From an uncultured Bacillota bacterium (lineage in GTDB: Bacteria; Bacillota; Clostridia; Christensenellales; QAND01), in contig CAJLPK010000049.1 in assembly GCA_905208455.1 (NCBI GenBank), forward strand, positions 1 to 12,861: a stretch of DNA of 12,861 bases. The letters run 5' to 3'. Both the position numbers and the translations under genes were made by a program. Shown here piece by piece: positions 1 to 6,861 of this stretch (position 1 is its first letter; each line of letters starts with the position of its first letter). The notes beneath the pieces were generated by a model. It did no database searches. It saw nothing but the letters and a program-made list of their open reading frames with translations, and was not told where the DNA came from.

Positions 1-1838
1 CCCATCATCGCTCTCGGAGGCAGATTGGTGATTGCAATGCAGGTCTTACCGACCAATTCTACCGGCTCATAATATTCGTGAATACCACTCAAAATGACCC
101 TATCTACGCTGGTTCCGTCGTCCAAAACGAACTTTAAGAGCTTTTTGGACTTCTTCACAGCTTCGCATTCCTTGACCTTTACGGCACGGAAATCACTCTT
201 GGAGAAGGTGTCAAAATCGACCTGATCCTCAAACAAAGGCTCAATCTGAACATTGGAAAAATCAATTTTTTCTTCCACAACGGGAGCCGTCTGAGTAGCC
301 TCCGCAGGAGCCGAAACTTCCTTGGAAACCTTCTTGTCAGAGTCCAACGGCTTCATTGTCGGGAACAGCAATACATCCCGGATGCTGTTTTGTTCTGTCA
401 ACAGCATGCATAGGCGGTCGATCCCCATGCCCATGCCACCGGTAGGCGGCATGCCGTAAGAAAGGGCCGTAACAAAATCATCGTCCATCATATGCGCTTC
501 CTCATCGCCCTCTGCACGCGCCTTGGCCTGCGCCATGAAGCGCTCATATTGATCCAGCGGGTCGTTGAGTTCGCTGAATGCGTTGGCCAGCTCCCGTCCG
601 CAGACGAACAGCTCAAACCGCTCCGTGATGGCCTTATCCTCCTTGCTGCGCTTTGCAAGCGGGGATACCTCCACCGGATAATCCAGCACAAACGTAGGCT
701 GGATGAGCGTATCCTCCACAAACTCCTCAAACGCAGCGTACAAACACTGTCCTCTGGTAAAGCCCTCTTTGATGTCCTCTATCTTTAAGCGTTTTGCTTC
801 TACCCGTGCCTGCTCATCCGTCAAGCGTAAAAAGTCCACACCGGTCTTTTCCTTAACGATATCCACCATCTTTACACGCTTATACGGCGGCCTTAGGTTG
901 ATGGCCTGTCCCTCAAATTGCACAGACAAATTCTCTTCTCCGCGCGCCACCTTGGCTGCGTTTGCGACAAGCGCTTCTGTCAGATCCATAATGCCATTGA
1001 CATCAGTATACGCTTGGTATAGCTCAATGGTAGTAAATTCCGGGTTATGCTTGGGGTCCATTCCCTCATTGCGGAAAATGCGCCCAATTTCATATACTTT
1101 TTCAAAGCCGCCTACAATCAAGCGCTTTAGATGCAGCTCCGTTGCAATACGAAGATACATATCGATATCCAGCGTATTGTGATGGGTAATAAACGGCCGC
1201 GCCGCTGCACCGCCTGCTGTGGTCTGAAGGATGGGGGTCTCTACCTCCATAAAGCCTTTTTCATCCAGGAAATTCCGCATAGAGCTTACAATTTTGGCAC
1301 GCGTCACAAATGCTTGGCGCACTTCCTGGTTCATAATCAAATCCACATACCGTTGGCGATAGCGCAGATCTGTATCTTTCAAGCCATGAAATTTTTCCGG
1401 CAGCGGAATCAGCGACTTAGCCAGCACCTCCAGGCTTTGGGCATGCACGGAAACCTCTTCCGTCTTTGTTTTGAATACAAAACCCGTTACCCCGATGATG
1501 TCCCCAATGTCCAGCGTTTTGAACAGCTTATAGGCATCCTCGCCTACATCATCGCGCCGTACATACAATTGGATTGTGCCTTGTTCATCCAGGATATGGA
1601 CAAAGGAAGCTTTCCCCATGATCCGGCGGCTCATGATACGGCCCGCCACAGCCACGGTTTTTTCCGCCAGCTTATCATATCCATCGATGATTTGCCGGCT
1701 TAGGTGTGTTTTGGGGAACGTGGTATGGGCAAACGGATCCATCCCATCTTCTCGCATTTGCGCCAATTTTTCACGCCGTATGGTTTCCTGTTCGCTGGTA
1801 TCCTGCTCCCTCTGCCCGGACAAGGTTTCCTGATCCAT
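1..1838 (-). CDS. lysS: Lysyl-tRNA synthetase (class II) with C-terminal Trbp111-type tRNA-binding domain, partial at left edge
   Basis: Charges tRNA-Lys with lysine in the cytoplasm. An open frame of 612 codons starts at ATG 1838 and is still open at base 1. An N-terminal OB anticodon-binding domain (about residues 60-160) is followed by the class II core: motif 1 near 187-204 (MRNFLDEKGFMEVETPIL), motif 2 near 250-275 (RIFRNEGMDPKHNPEFT) and motif 3 near 463-475 (GGMGMGIDRL). The usual LysRS ends near residue 494 (FPTMKP). Here it continues through an acidic, Ala/Pro-containing linker (about 495-535) into an OB fold of the Trbp111/EMAPII/MetRS-C type (FRAVKVKECEAVKKSKKLLK, then LSGIHEYYEP and LPPRAMMG). 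The SD AAGAGGTGA overlaps the last codons and stop of greA, with a 5-nt gap, so the two genes are probably translationally coupled. The core assignment is certain. The appended domain is clear by motif, but its end is outside the window. Confidence 0.97.
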   Translation of the reverse strand, partial: MDQETLSGQREQDTSEQETIRREKLAQMREDGMDPFAHTTFPKTHLSRQIIDGYDKLAEKTVAVAGRIMSRRIMGKASFVHILDEQGTIQLYVRRDDVGEDAYKLFKTLDIGDIIGVTGFVFKTKTEEVSVHAQSLEVLAKSLIPLPEKFHGLKDTDLRYRQRYVDLIMNQEVRQAFVTRAKIVSSMRNFLDEKGFMEVETPILQTTAGGAAARPFITHHNTLDIDMYLRIATELHLKRLIVGGFEKVYEIGRIFRNEGMDPKHNPEFTTIELYQAYTDVNGIMDLTEALVANAAKVARGEENLSVQFEGQAINLRPPYKRVKMVDIVKEKTGVDFLRLTDEQARVEAKRLKIEDIKEGFTRGQCLYAAFEEFVEDTLIQPTFVLDYPVEVSPLAKRSKEDKAITERFELFVCGRELANAFSELNDPLDQYERFMAQAKARAEGDEEAHMMDDDFVTALSYGMPPTGGMGMGIDRLCMLLTEQNSIRDVLLFPTMKPLDSDKKVSKEVSAPAEATQTAPVVEEKIDFSNVQIEPLFEDQVDFDTFSKSDFRAVKVKECEAVKKSKKLLKFVLDDGTSVDRVILSGIHEYYEPVELVGKTCIAITNLPPRAMM

Positions 1839-1843
1839 GCTAC

Positions 1844-2317
1844 TCACCTCTTAATGCTTACGATTGTATATTCTACGGCTCCGCCCGGAGTCGCAACCTC
1901 TACTTTGTCTCCCTTGTTATGGCCAATCAAGGCCTGCCCTACCGGAGATTCGTTGGAGATCTTGCCCTCCAAGGGGTTAGCTTCTGTGGAGCCCACGATG
2001 ACATAGGTCATCTTTTCATTGTTTCCCTGTTCCTGTACTACAACGGTAGAGCCAATGCTCACCGTCTTTGTATTCAAGGCGGATTCGTCAATGATGGTGG
2101 CGTTGCGCAAACGCTCTTCCAGTTGTTTGATTTCGCCTTCGATGCGGCTCTGCTCGTTTTTTGCCTCATCATATTCTGCATTTTCGGATAGGTCGCCAAA
2201 GCCACGCGCTTCCTTGATCTGTTCCGCGATTTCCTTGCGGGTAACGGTTTTCATATATTCCAGTCGTTCTTCCAGTTCGCGTACGCCTTCGGCCGTCAAA
2301 ATCGTTTCATTCGCCAT
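1844..2317 (-). CDS. greA: Transcription elongation factor GreA
   Basis: GreA enters the RNA polymerase secondary channel and stimulates cleavage of backtracked RNA. The 157-aa product matches the usual family length. Residues 1-75 form the antiparallel coiled coil, with the acidic tip GDLSENAEYDEAKNEQ (Asp42 and Glu45 are the expected Mg-coordinating residues). Residues about 80-157 are the FKBP-like C-terminal domain (NPLEGKISNESPVGQALIG, then VATPGG). I chose ATG 2317 (MANETILTAEG) because it gives the normal N-terminus. A GGAAGGAG sequence lies upstream, but with a long 12-nt spacer. An in-frame ATG at 2380 would add 21 residues not typical of GreA and has no SD. lysS follows 5 nt after the TGA stop. 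The gene has its own consensus promoter and a terminator-like hairpin in the leader. Confidence 0.97.
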   Translation of the reverse strand: MANETILTAEGVRELEERLEYMKTVTRKEIAEQIKEARGFGDLSENAEYDEAKNEQSRIEGEIKQLEERLRNATIIDESALNTKTVSIGSTVVVQEQGNNEKMTYVIVGSTEANPLEGKISNESPVGQALIGHNKGDKVEVATPGGAVEYTIVSIKR

Positions 2318-2351
2318 GGTTTGTTTATGCTCCTTCCACACAGCACGAAAT

Positions 2352-2378
2352 AAAAAGGACGGGCGTATGACGCCCTCC
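2352..2378 (-). terminator. Intrinsic terminator/attenuator hairpin in the greA leader
   Basis: Read on the minus strand, GGAGGGCGT, a CAT loop, then ACGCCC, one bulged G and TCC form a 9-bp stem, followed at once by TTTTTATTT. The hairpin starts about 8 nt after the predicted transcription start and ends 34 nt before the greA ATG. It therefore lies inside the greA-lysS transcript and should abort a share of initiations. The plus-strand reading has no U-tract, so it is oriented toward greA. Confidence 0.75.
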
Positions 2379-2392
2379 ATGAATTTCTATTT

Positions 2393-2422
2393 ATTATACG
2401 GGGCCTTTTGCTACTTTGTCAA
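2393..2422 (-). promoter_or_regulatory. Consensus sigma-A promoter for greA-lysS
   Basis: On the minus strand a perfect -35 TTGACA (2422-2417) and a perfect -10 TATAAT (2398-2393) are separated by 18 bp. The predicted start is G2387 or A2386. The promoter lies directly behind the T-tract of the dus terminator, which insulates greA-lysS from upstream read-through. Confidence 0.85.
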
Positions 2423-2425
2423 CTC

Positions 2426-2460
2426 AAAAAGCCTGGTGCTTCCTTGCAAAAACAGGCTTT
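2426..2460 (-). terminator. Intrinsic terminator after dus
   Basis: On the minus strand AAAGCCTG and CAGGCTTT form an 8-bp perfect stem around a 17-nt loop that contains a small inner TGC/GCA pairing. The stem runs into a T5 tract. It begins 9 nt after the dus TAA stop. Confidence 0.7.
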
Positions 2461-2469
2461 CCGCCTCTT

Positions 2470-3429
2470 TTACCCCTTCAACAGGATTTCCTTCATGCGC
2501 TGTTTCAGCTCGTCTGCCCGTTCTACCTGATTGATGCTGGCGCGCGCCTTGGCCGCCCCCGGCGCGCTATGGATATACGCTGCCATCAGCTTGCGTAAAA
2601 ACGGCACCGCAAAGGCCTCGCCGCGCAGCGCTACCTCCAAATCAATATGCCTTTCCACCACCGCATACCGTTCCTCGGCTGTTGGCGTCTTGCCGGCAAA
2701 GACCCACGGATTGCCCATAGCGGCACGGCCAATCATGACCGCATCGCAGCCTGTCTCCAGCATGCGTTTTTCCGCTTCCTCCCTGCTTTTCACATCGCCA
2801 TTGCCTATCACCGGGATGGATACGGCCCGCTTAGCCTGGCCTACTGCCTCCCAGTCTGCCAGCCCTGCATAGCCCTGCTCCCTCGTTCTTCCATGCAGGG
2901 TCAGGGCAGCTGCCCCGGATGCCTCCGCCATTTTAGCAAACGCAGCGCTCACGTTCTGTCCTGCCAAAAACCCCATCCTGGTTTTCACCGTCACCGGCAT
3001 CTTGACAGCACGCACCACTGCTTCAATGATACGCCCCGCCAGAGGCAGATTCCGTATCAGTGCGCTCCCATCTCCATTTCTCACGATTTTCACGGCCGGG
3101 CATCCCATATTGATATCCAGCATCACGATGCGCTGATCCTCCCTGTACTGGATACGCTTGGCGGCCTCCGCCATGGTCTGGGGGTCGCTGCCAAATATTT
3201 GCGCGGCAAGCCGCGGCTCCTGAGGATGGATCTGCAAAAGCTCAGCGCTTTTGGCGCTCATCAAATATCCCTTTGCGCTCACCATTTCAGTATATGAAAA
3301 ATGGCAGCCCATCTGTGCACAGATGAGCCGCATCGCTTGATCCGTAATCCCCGCCATCGGCGCCAAAAACAAGCGCCCCGGTATAATCACAGACCCAATG
3401 TTCCAATTTTGGTCTATCCTCCGCTCCAT
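2470..3429 (-). CDS. dus: tRNA-dihydrouridine synthase (DusB-like)
   Basis: An FMN-dependent, NAD(P)H-using enzyme that reduces uridine to dihydrouridine in the D-loop of tRNAs. The 319-aa product has a TIM-barrel N-terminal part with the FMN-binding start LFLAPMAGITD (about 20-30), the catalytic cysteine Cys110 in NMGCP, VTVKTRMG, the LHGRTREQGYAG loop, and the phosphate-binding IGNGDVKS and MIGRAAMGNPW segments. A helical tRNA-binding domain occupies the C-terminal quarter. The ATG lies 3 nt after the stop of the upstream membrane-protein gene, with GGGAGA about 12 nt upstream, so the two are co-transcribed. A terminator follows. The dus-greA-lysS order is common in Firmicutes, which favours DusB rather than another Dus paralogue. 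The subtype assignment rests on that context. Confidence 0.95.
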   Translation of the reverse strand: MERRIDQNWNIGSVIIPGRLFLAPMAGITDQAMRLICAQMGCHFSYTEMVSAKGYLMSAKSAELLQIHPQEPRLAAQIFGSDPQTMAEAAKRIQYREDQRIVMLDINMGCPAVKIVRNGDGSALIRNLPLAGRIIEAVVRAVKMPVTVKTRMGFLAGQNVSAAFAKMAEASGAAALTLHGRTREQGYAGLADWEAVGQAKRAVSIPVIGNGDVKSREEAEKRMLETGCDAVMIGRAAMGNPWVFAGKTPTAEERYAVVERHIDLEVALRGEAFAVPFLRKLMAAYIHSAPGAAKARASINQVERADELKQRMKEILLKG

Positions 3430-3432
3430 ATT

Positions 3433-4041
3433 TTATGATTCTCCCGAGGGCGAAGGGCTTGTCTGCTCCTCCGGCGTAGGCGTCGTTGCCAAGGTCGGCA
3501 TCGGCGCAATGCTTTCCACCGGGTCTTGGGAAATACAGCGCATGTCCGTAATGACCCATTGCCCGCCGCTCTTTCTCATTTTCAAGCTGTAAACGCCGTT
3601 GACAAAAGCCGGAATAGAGGGCACCTCGTCTCCTTCTTCCGTCTCCACCGCATAATCCCCCTGCAAATTTTTTACCGAAACATGGATCTTGACCGTCGCC
3701 GAAAAACCCCAAGGCCAAGCCCATACCCAGCTCGTCTCATTGCTTTCCACAAAGTTTGAAATCGAATACTGGTCATAAACGGTTTTCAATTCATCCAGCT
3801 TTCCGCTGTTCACAAACGATTCTGAAAAGTATTGCCCTAAGGTTTCCTTTGTAATGTCCTGGGTATCCTGCGAAAGCGTATAATCAATATAGGTCGACAT
3901 TGCCTCATCCCCAAAGATCATAGCGCTCGTGATCTGCATCGCCGACAAAAACAAAACCACACCGATCAAGAGCACAATGCCGCAGATGATCAAGCGTCGC
4001 TTAAAAAAATCTTTTACGGTAGTCGGATGATTGCTTTCCAA
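3433..4041 (-). CDS. Single-pass membrane protein of unknown function, TTG start
   Basis: I do not recognise this family. The 202-aa product has a short basic cytoplasmic N-terminus (about 1-16), one hydrophobic helix (about 17-37, RRLIICGIVLLIGVVLFLSA), then an outward-facing domain of about 135 residues with a predicted alternating beta pattern near the end (VYSLKMRKSGGQWVITDMRC). The last 25-30 residues are a Pro/Thr/Ser-rich tail (TPTPEEQTSPSPSGES). The shape recalls small extracytoplasmic NTF2-like or lipoprotein-like domains, but that is only an impression. The start is TTG 4041, supported by the strong SD GGGAGGTGG just upstream. No in-frame ATG lies nearby that would keep the membrane helix. 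The stop is 3 nt before dus, so the two share a transcript. An extended -10 element is visible just upstream. Confidence 0.85.
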   Translation of the reverse strand: MESNHPTTVKDFFKRRLIICGIVLLIGVVLFLSAMQITSAMIFGDEAMSTYIDYTLSQDTQDITKETLGQYFSESFVNSGKLDELKTVYDQYSISNFVESNETSWVWAWPWGFSATVKIHVSVKNLQGDYAVETEEGDEVPSIPAFVNGVYSLKMRKSGGQWVITDMRCISQDPVESIAPMPTLATTPTPEEQTSPSPSGES

Positions 4042-4068
4042 TCCTTGCCACCTCCCATAGATTGTCTT

Positions 4069-4098
4069 ATCATATCACAGCTTTGTTTGCTGCCGCAA
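4069..4098 (-). promoter_or_regulatory. Candidate extended -10 promoter upstream of the membrane protein-dus pair
   Basis: On the minus strand TGA-TATGAT (TG at 4077-4076, hexamer 4074-4069) is an extended -10. A weak -35 TTGCGG lies 18 bp upstream (4098-4093). It sits in the 70-bp gap between the kinase stop and the TTG start. No terminator is visible in that gap, so read-through from the kinase gene is also possible. Confidence 0.35.
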
Positions 4099-4111
4099 GC
4101 AATGCTTTTTC

Positions 4112-5017
4112 TCACGCCACTGGCCAGTCCACACAGATTGTCAGCATCCCCTGCTGCAGCTTAGCAGACACGCTGCCCCCCATCTGCTCTACCAAATTGC
4201 GTACAATGGCCAATCCCAGGCCTGTATTTCTCCCGGTCCGCATCTTGTCCGCCGTATAAAAGCGGTCAAATAAATGCACCACATCTTCCTCCGTTAGCAT
4301 TTCTGCATGGTTGGAAAAGGCCGTATGCAGCCAAGAGCCCTGGCAGCAGGCCGTAATGATCAATTTGCCCTTTGCATGCTTTAGCGCATTTTGAAGCAGA
4401 TTGGTGTATACCCGCACCACTGCTTCCCTGTCCGCTTGAATCGTCGGCAGGTCTTGAAGCACGCCCTCTAAGTCCGGCTCCATGCCCGCCTCTTGAAAAT
4501 CATAGTAAAAGGCCGCGGCCAGTTCATACAGCAGGCTTTGCACCTGGATTGGTTCCCTCTGCAGCACATACCCGCCAGCCTCCAGCCTGGATAGGTCATA
4601 CAATCCTGTAATGAGCGCCTGCAAGGCCCTCGCCCTATTCTGCACAATGCCAAGATAGCGCTGTCGTTCCTCTTCAGGCAGCTTATCATCCTGCATGAGC
4701 TGCAAATAGCCCAGCACACTGGTCAACGGCGTACGAAGGTCATGGGTAATGTTTGCAATCTCCTGCCTGAGTTCGTTTTCCCTTCGTGCATGCTGCAAAT
4801 CCCCTTCTCTCTTGGCGCAAATCAGGCCGTTGATTTCCTTGAACAAAGCCTCCGTATCCTTTTGCGGCATCGCCAAAAGAAGCTGCTGTGCTGTATCAGA
4901 CCGCACAATTTCACGCATAGCGCGCGCTGCCTGCCGCAGATTTTTCTTCACCAAGCAGACGATTCCTATGCTGACTGCTGCAACGACCCAGGATACCGCC
5001 ATCCAAAACCACGCCAT
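4112..5017 (-). CDS. Sensor histidine kinase, single TM helix, lantibiotic/ABC-associated type
   Basis: Membrane kinase expected to phosphorylate the response regulator encoded at 6940-7632. The 301-aa product has one N-terminal TM helix (about 2-23) and almost nothing outside the membrane. A short linker leads to the HisKA domain with NITHDLRTPLTSVLGYLQL (phospho-acceptor His92). The HATPase domain shows an N-box NLLQNALKHAKG, an FDRFYTAD F-box region and a G2 box NTGLGLAIV. The usual G1 box D-x-G-x-G is not visible; the stretch there reads SNHAEML. Start ATG 5017 (MAWFW) is chosen because AAAGGAGGG sits 6-7 nt upstream. A longer reading from 5065 would start inside the terminator. A strong terminator separates it from the permease gene, so it may have its own weak promoter or depend on read-through. 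Confidence 0.93.
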   Translation of the reverse strand: MAWFWMAVSWVVAAVSIGIVCLVKKNLRQAARAMREIVRSDTAQQLLLAMPQKDTEALFKEINGLICAKREGDLQHARRENELRQEIANITHDLRTPLTSVLGYLQLMQDDKLPEEERQRYLGIVQNRARALQALITGLYDLSRLEAGGYVLQREPIQVQSLLYELAAAFYYDFQEAGMEPDLEGVLQDLPTIQADREAVVRVYTNLLQNALKHAKGKLIITACCQGSWLHTAFSNHAEMLTEEDVVHLFDRFYTADKMRTGRNTGLGLAIVRNLVEQMGGSVSAKLQQGMLTICVDWPVA

Positions 5018-5036
5018 GCCGTTCCCTCCTTTTTTC

Positions 5037-5065
5037 ATCATATCATAATACCCCAAGATAAACAA
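5037..5065 (-). promoter_or_regulatory. Possible weak promoter for the sensor kinase gene
   Basis: TTGTTT (5065-5060, minus strand) and TATGAT (5042-5037) are spaced by 17 bp, just past the terminator stem. The -35 matches consensus in only three positions, so this is tentative. It would give a very short leader containing the SD. Confidence 0.25.
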
Positions 5066-5092
5066 AAAGCGGAACCCTCCAGTTCCGCTTTT
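5061..5092 (-). terminator. Intrinsic terminator between ABC permease and sensor kinase
   Basis: An 11-bp perfect stem AAAAGCGGAAC / GTTCCGCTTTT with a 6-nt loop is followed in the minus direction by a T-rich tail (TTTTTGTTT, overlapping the stem end). It starts 12 nt after the permease stop and should end most transporter transcripts before the kinase gene. Confidence 0.85.
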
Positions 5093-5103
5093 AAGCGCCG
5101 TCC

Positions 5104-5868
5104 CTATTTGATTTCCTTACGCTGGAACAGTGCCAAGCCGACTACCGTAGCCACGATGGCATAGCCGAGGCCGACGATCAAGCATTTCCCCAATACATCG
5201 CTGAATACAATGGTATTTTTTACAATGCTTTCAAACTGCGGCATCAAAAGCCAATCGCGGATGGTCAGAAATACCGGCCCTATAAGCCGCGCCAGCAAGA
5301 CACAGACCTCTGCGCCCAGGGCGAACATCGCAAAAAATACTGTCATGCATAACCCGTTGCTCTTGATGGTAAAGGATAAAAGGTTTGCCACACACAGCGC
5401 GCCGACAAACAAAGGCAGGCTCAGGGCCACCCTCTGGAAAAAGATCGGAAGTGCCGCCTGTAAAACCATCGCATCCCCCGGCCCAATCAAAATCAAGGTG
5501 CTAATGATCAGAACTGCAAGCAAAATAGCCAGGCTGATGATTGCTACAATCAGTTCTGCTATGAGCTTGCCAAAGAACACACTGGTTCTGGAAATCCCAA
5601 AGGCTATCGTATTTTTCATGGTCTGGTTCTTATATTCATCGGAAAACACCGCGTCCACGATCAATGCGGTCACATAGACCCCCATGCTCAGCAGCGGTAC
5701 ACAGGCCATCAATATATCTCCCAAGCCAAAGCCGGTGCCGTTGGCATTATCCTGCACTGCGATTACGCTGATAAAAAACAGGATGCATGCGCTCAGAACG
5801 CCCACCAAAATATAGGGATATTTGCGATGTCTTGTTTTGTATAGTTCACTGCGGATGATATTAAACAT
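5104..5868 (-). CDS. ABC-2 type transporter permease, peptide-antibiotic resistance type
   Basis: Membrane half of an exporter that pairs with the ATPase encoded just upstream. The 254-aa product starts with the cytoplasmic helix MFNIIRSELYKTRHRK typical of ABC-2 permeases. About six TM segments follow (near 19-39, 57-75, 103-130, 145-170, 178-205 and 228-248). The motif FSDEYKNQTMKNTIAFGISR between TM2 and TM3 is the ABC-2 coupling region. The length fits LanE/LanG or BcrB proteins. The ATG has AGGAGG 7 nt upstream, and the gap to the ATPase stop is 19 nt, so they form one operon. Only one permease is present where lantibiotic immunity systems often have two, so it probably works as a homodimer. 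The substrate is unknown. Confidence 0.9.
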   Translation of the reverse strand: MFNIIRSELYKTRHRKYPYILVGVLSACILFFISVIAVQDNANGTGFGLGDILMACVPLLSMGVYVTALIVDAVFSDEYKNQTMKNTIAFGISRTSVFFGKLIAELIVAIISLAILLAVLIISTLILIGPGDAMVLQAALPIFFQRVALSLPLFVGALCVANLLSFTIKSNGLCMTVFFAMFALGAEVCVLLARLIGPVFLTIRDWLLMPQFESIVKNTIVFSDVLGKCLIVGLGYAIVATVVGLALFQRKEIK

Positions 5869-5887
5869 CTCTATGCCTCCTCTTGTC

Positions 5888-6805
5888 TTACTTGTCCTGG
5901 CCGATCAAGGAAAGGAAATATTCCTCCAGATTCGCCGTGTGCGTATTGATGGAAAGTATGCTTACCCCTGCCATAGAAAGCGCTTGCGCTACCTTGCCCG
6001 GCGCAGACAGATACGTATATACCCGCATCTTATTCTCTGGCAGCACTTCAAACTCGCGGCAGTTGAGCCTGCTTTCCAACGCCACAGCGGCATTGGCCGT
6101 ATCATCCACCGTCAATTCGATAAACTCCCGGCAGCGCTGCTCTATCTCCTTGGCCGTGATCTCCTGCAGCATGCAGCCATGATCGATAAAGCCATAATGC
6201 GTCGCCAGGTTTGTCAGCTCCGACAAAATATGGCTGGAAATCAAAATCGTCGTATTCTGCTCTCTGTTTAGTTTTAAGAGGATCTCCCTAAACTGAATGA
6301 TCCCTGTGGGGTCCAGTCCATTGATGGGTTCATCCAGCACCAAGAAGTCCGGATGCCCCATCACAGCCAGCGCCAATCCCAGCCGCTGCTTCATCCCCAA
6401 GGAAAAATTTTTGAATTTTTTCTTGCGCGTATCCGTTAATCCTACCATTTCCAGCGCCTCTTGGATACAGCTTTTTCCTACGATGCCTCTTTGGATCCGA
6501 TAATACTCCAGGTTCTGTTCCGCCGTCATAAATGGGTAAAACGAAGGCGTCTCTATCATTGCTCCGATGCGTGTTCTCATTCGCCGCACACTATCTGGCT
6601 CTGTGCGGCCAAAAAGAACGATTTCCCCGCTTGTGGGATAGCTCTGCGCTGTTATCAGGCGCATCAGCGTTGTTTTGCCTGCCCCGTTTTTCCCAACAAG
6701 GCCGTAAATATGCCCCTTTTCCAAATGCATATCCACATGATCCAACGCTAATGCATGCCCATATTGTTTTGTAAGCTGTTTGGTTTGCAAAATGCTTTCT
6801 GCCAT
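5888..6805 (-). CDS. ABC transporter ATP-binding protein, BcrA/LanF type
   Basis: ATPase of the exporter, partner of the permease 19 nt downstream. The 305-aa product has Walker A GKNGAGKTT (38-46), signature FSLGMKQRLGLA (134-145), Walker B FLVLDEP (154-160), D-loop NGLDP (162-166) and H-loop His192 in SSHILSE. Where most ABC ATPases have the Q-loop Gln, this one reads GAMIETPSFYPFMTAEQNL, with Glu85. That E-loop is characteristic of bacteriocin/lantibiotic protection ATPases (LanF, BcrA group). A C-terminal extension of about 80 residues (from about 220) is usual for the group. ATG 6805 has GAGG about 8 nt upstream. The gene is the first in its transcript, behind a -10 element with tandem 11-bp repeats, and follows the response-regulator terminator. 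The substrate is likely a cell-wall-active peptide, by family. Confidence 0.95.
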   Translation of the reverse strand: MAESILQTKQLTKQYGHALALDHVDMHLEKGHIYGLVGKNGAGKTTLMRLITAQSYPTSGEIVLFGRTEPDSVRRMRTRIGAMIETPSFYPFMTAEQNLEYYRIQRGIVGKSCIQEALEMVGLTDTRKKKFKNFSLGMKQRLGLALAVMGHPDFLVLDEPINGLDPTGIIQFREILLKLNREQNTTILISSHILSELTNLATHYGFIDHGCMLQEITAKEIEQRCREFIELTVDDTANAAVALESRLNCREFEVLPENKMRVYTYLSAPGKVAQALSMAGVSILSINTHTANLEEYFLSLIGQDK

Positions 6806-6839
6806 GTTTTTATCCTCTTTCCTCTTGGTCTACAACTGT

Positions 6840-6845
6840 ATTGTA
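6840..6845 (-). promoter_or_regulatory. -10 element of the ABC transporter promoter
   Basis: TACAAT on the minus strand. At 17-bp spacing the -35 position reads AGGATT, which is far from TTGACA. The lack of a -35 together with overlapping direct repeats is the usual layout of an activator-dependent promoter. The expected transcript start near 6833 gives a leader of about 28 nt. Confidence 0.55.
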
Positions 6846-6861
6846 AGAGGGCATTGCCAAG

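Noticed and set aside
1131..1703. 190-codon plus-strand open frame opposite lysS
   Set aside because: It lies wholly antisense to the conserved LysRS core, has no SD and no recognisable domain; long antisense frames follow from the codon use of lysS.
1706..2191. 161-codon plus-strand frame across the greA-lysS junction
   Set aside because: Antisense to two certain genes, no ribosome binding site, composition like a shadow frame.
3287..3724. 145-codon minus-strand frame overlapping dus and the membrane-protein gene
   Set aside because: Same strand but another frame; both overlapped genes have better support (family motifs, SD, TM helix).
4083..4104. Hairpin TTGCT/AGCAA after the sensor kinase as a terminator
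   Set aside because: Stem of only 5 bp and no T-tract follows, so read-through toward the TTG gene is likely.
5018..5065. Longer N-terminus for the sensor kinase from 5065
   Set aside because: It begins in the terminator stem and lacks an SD; ATG 5017 has AAAGGAGGG at good spacing.
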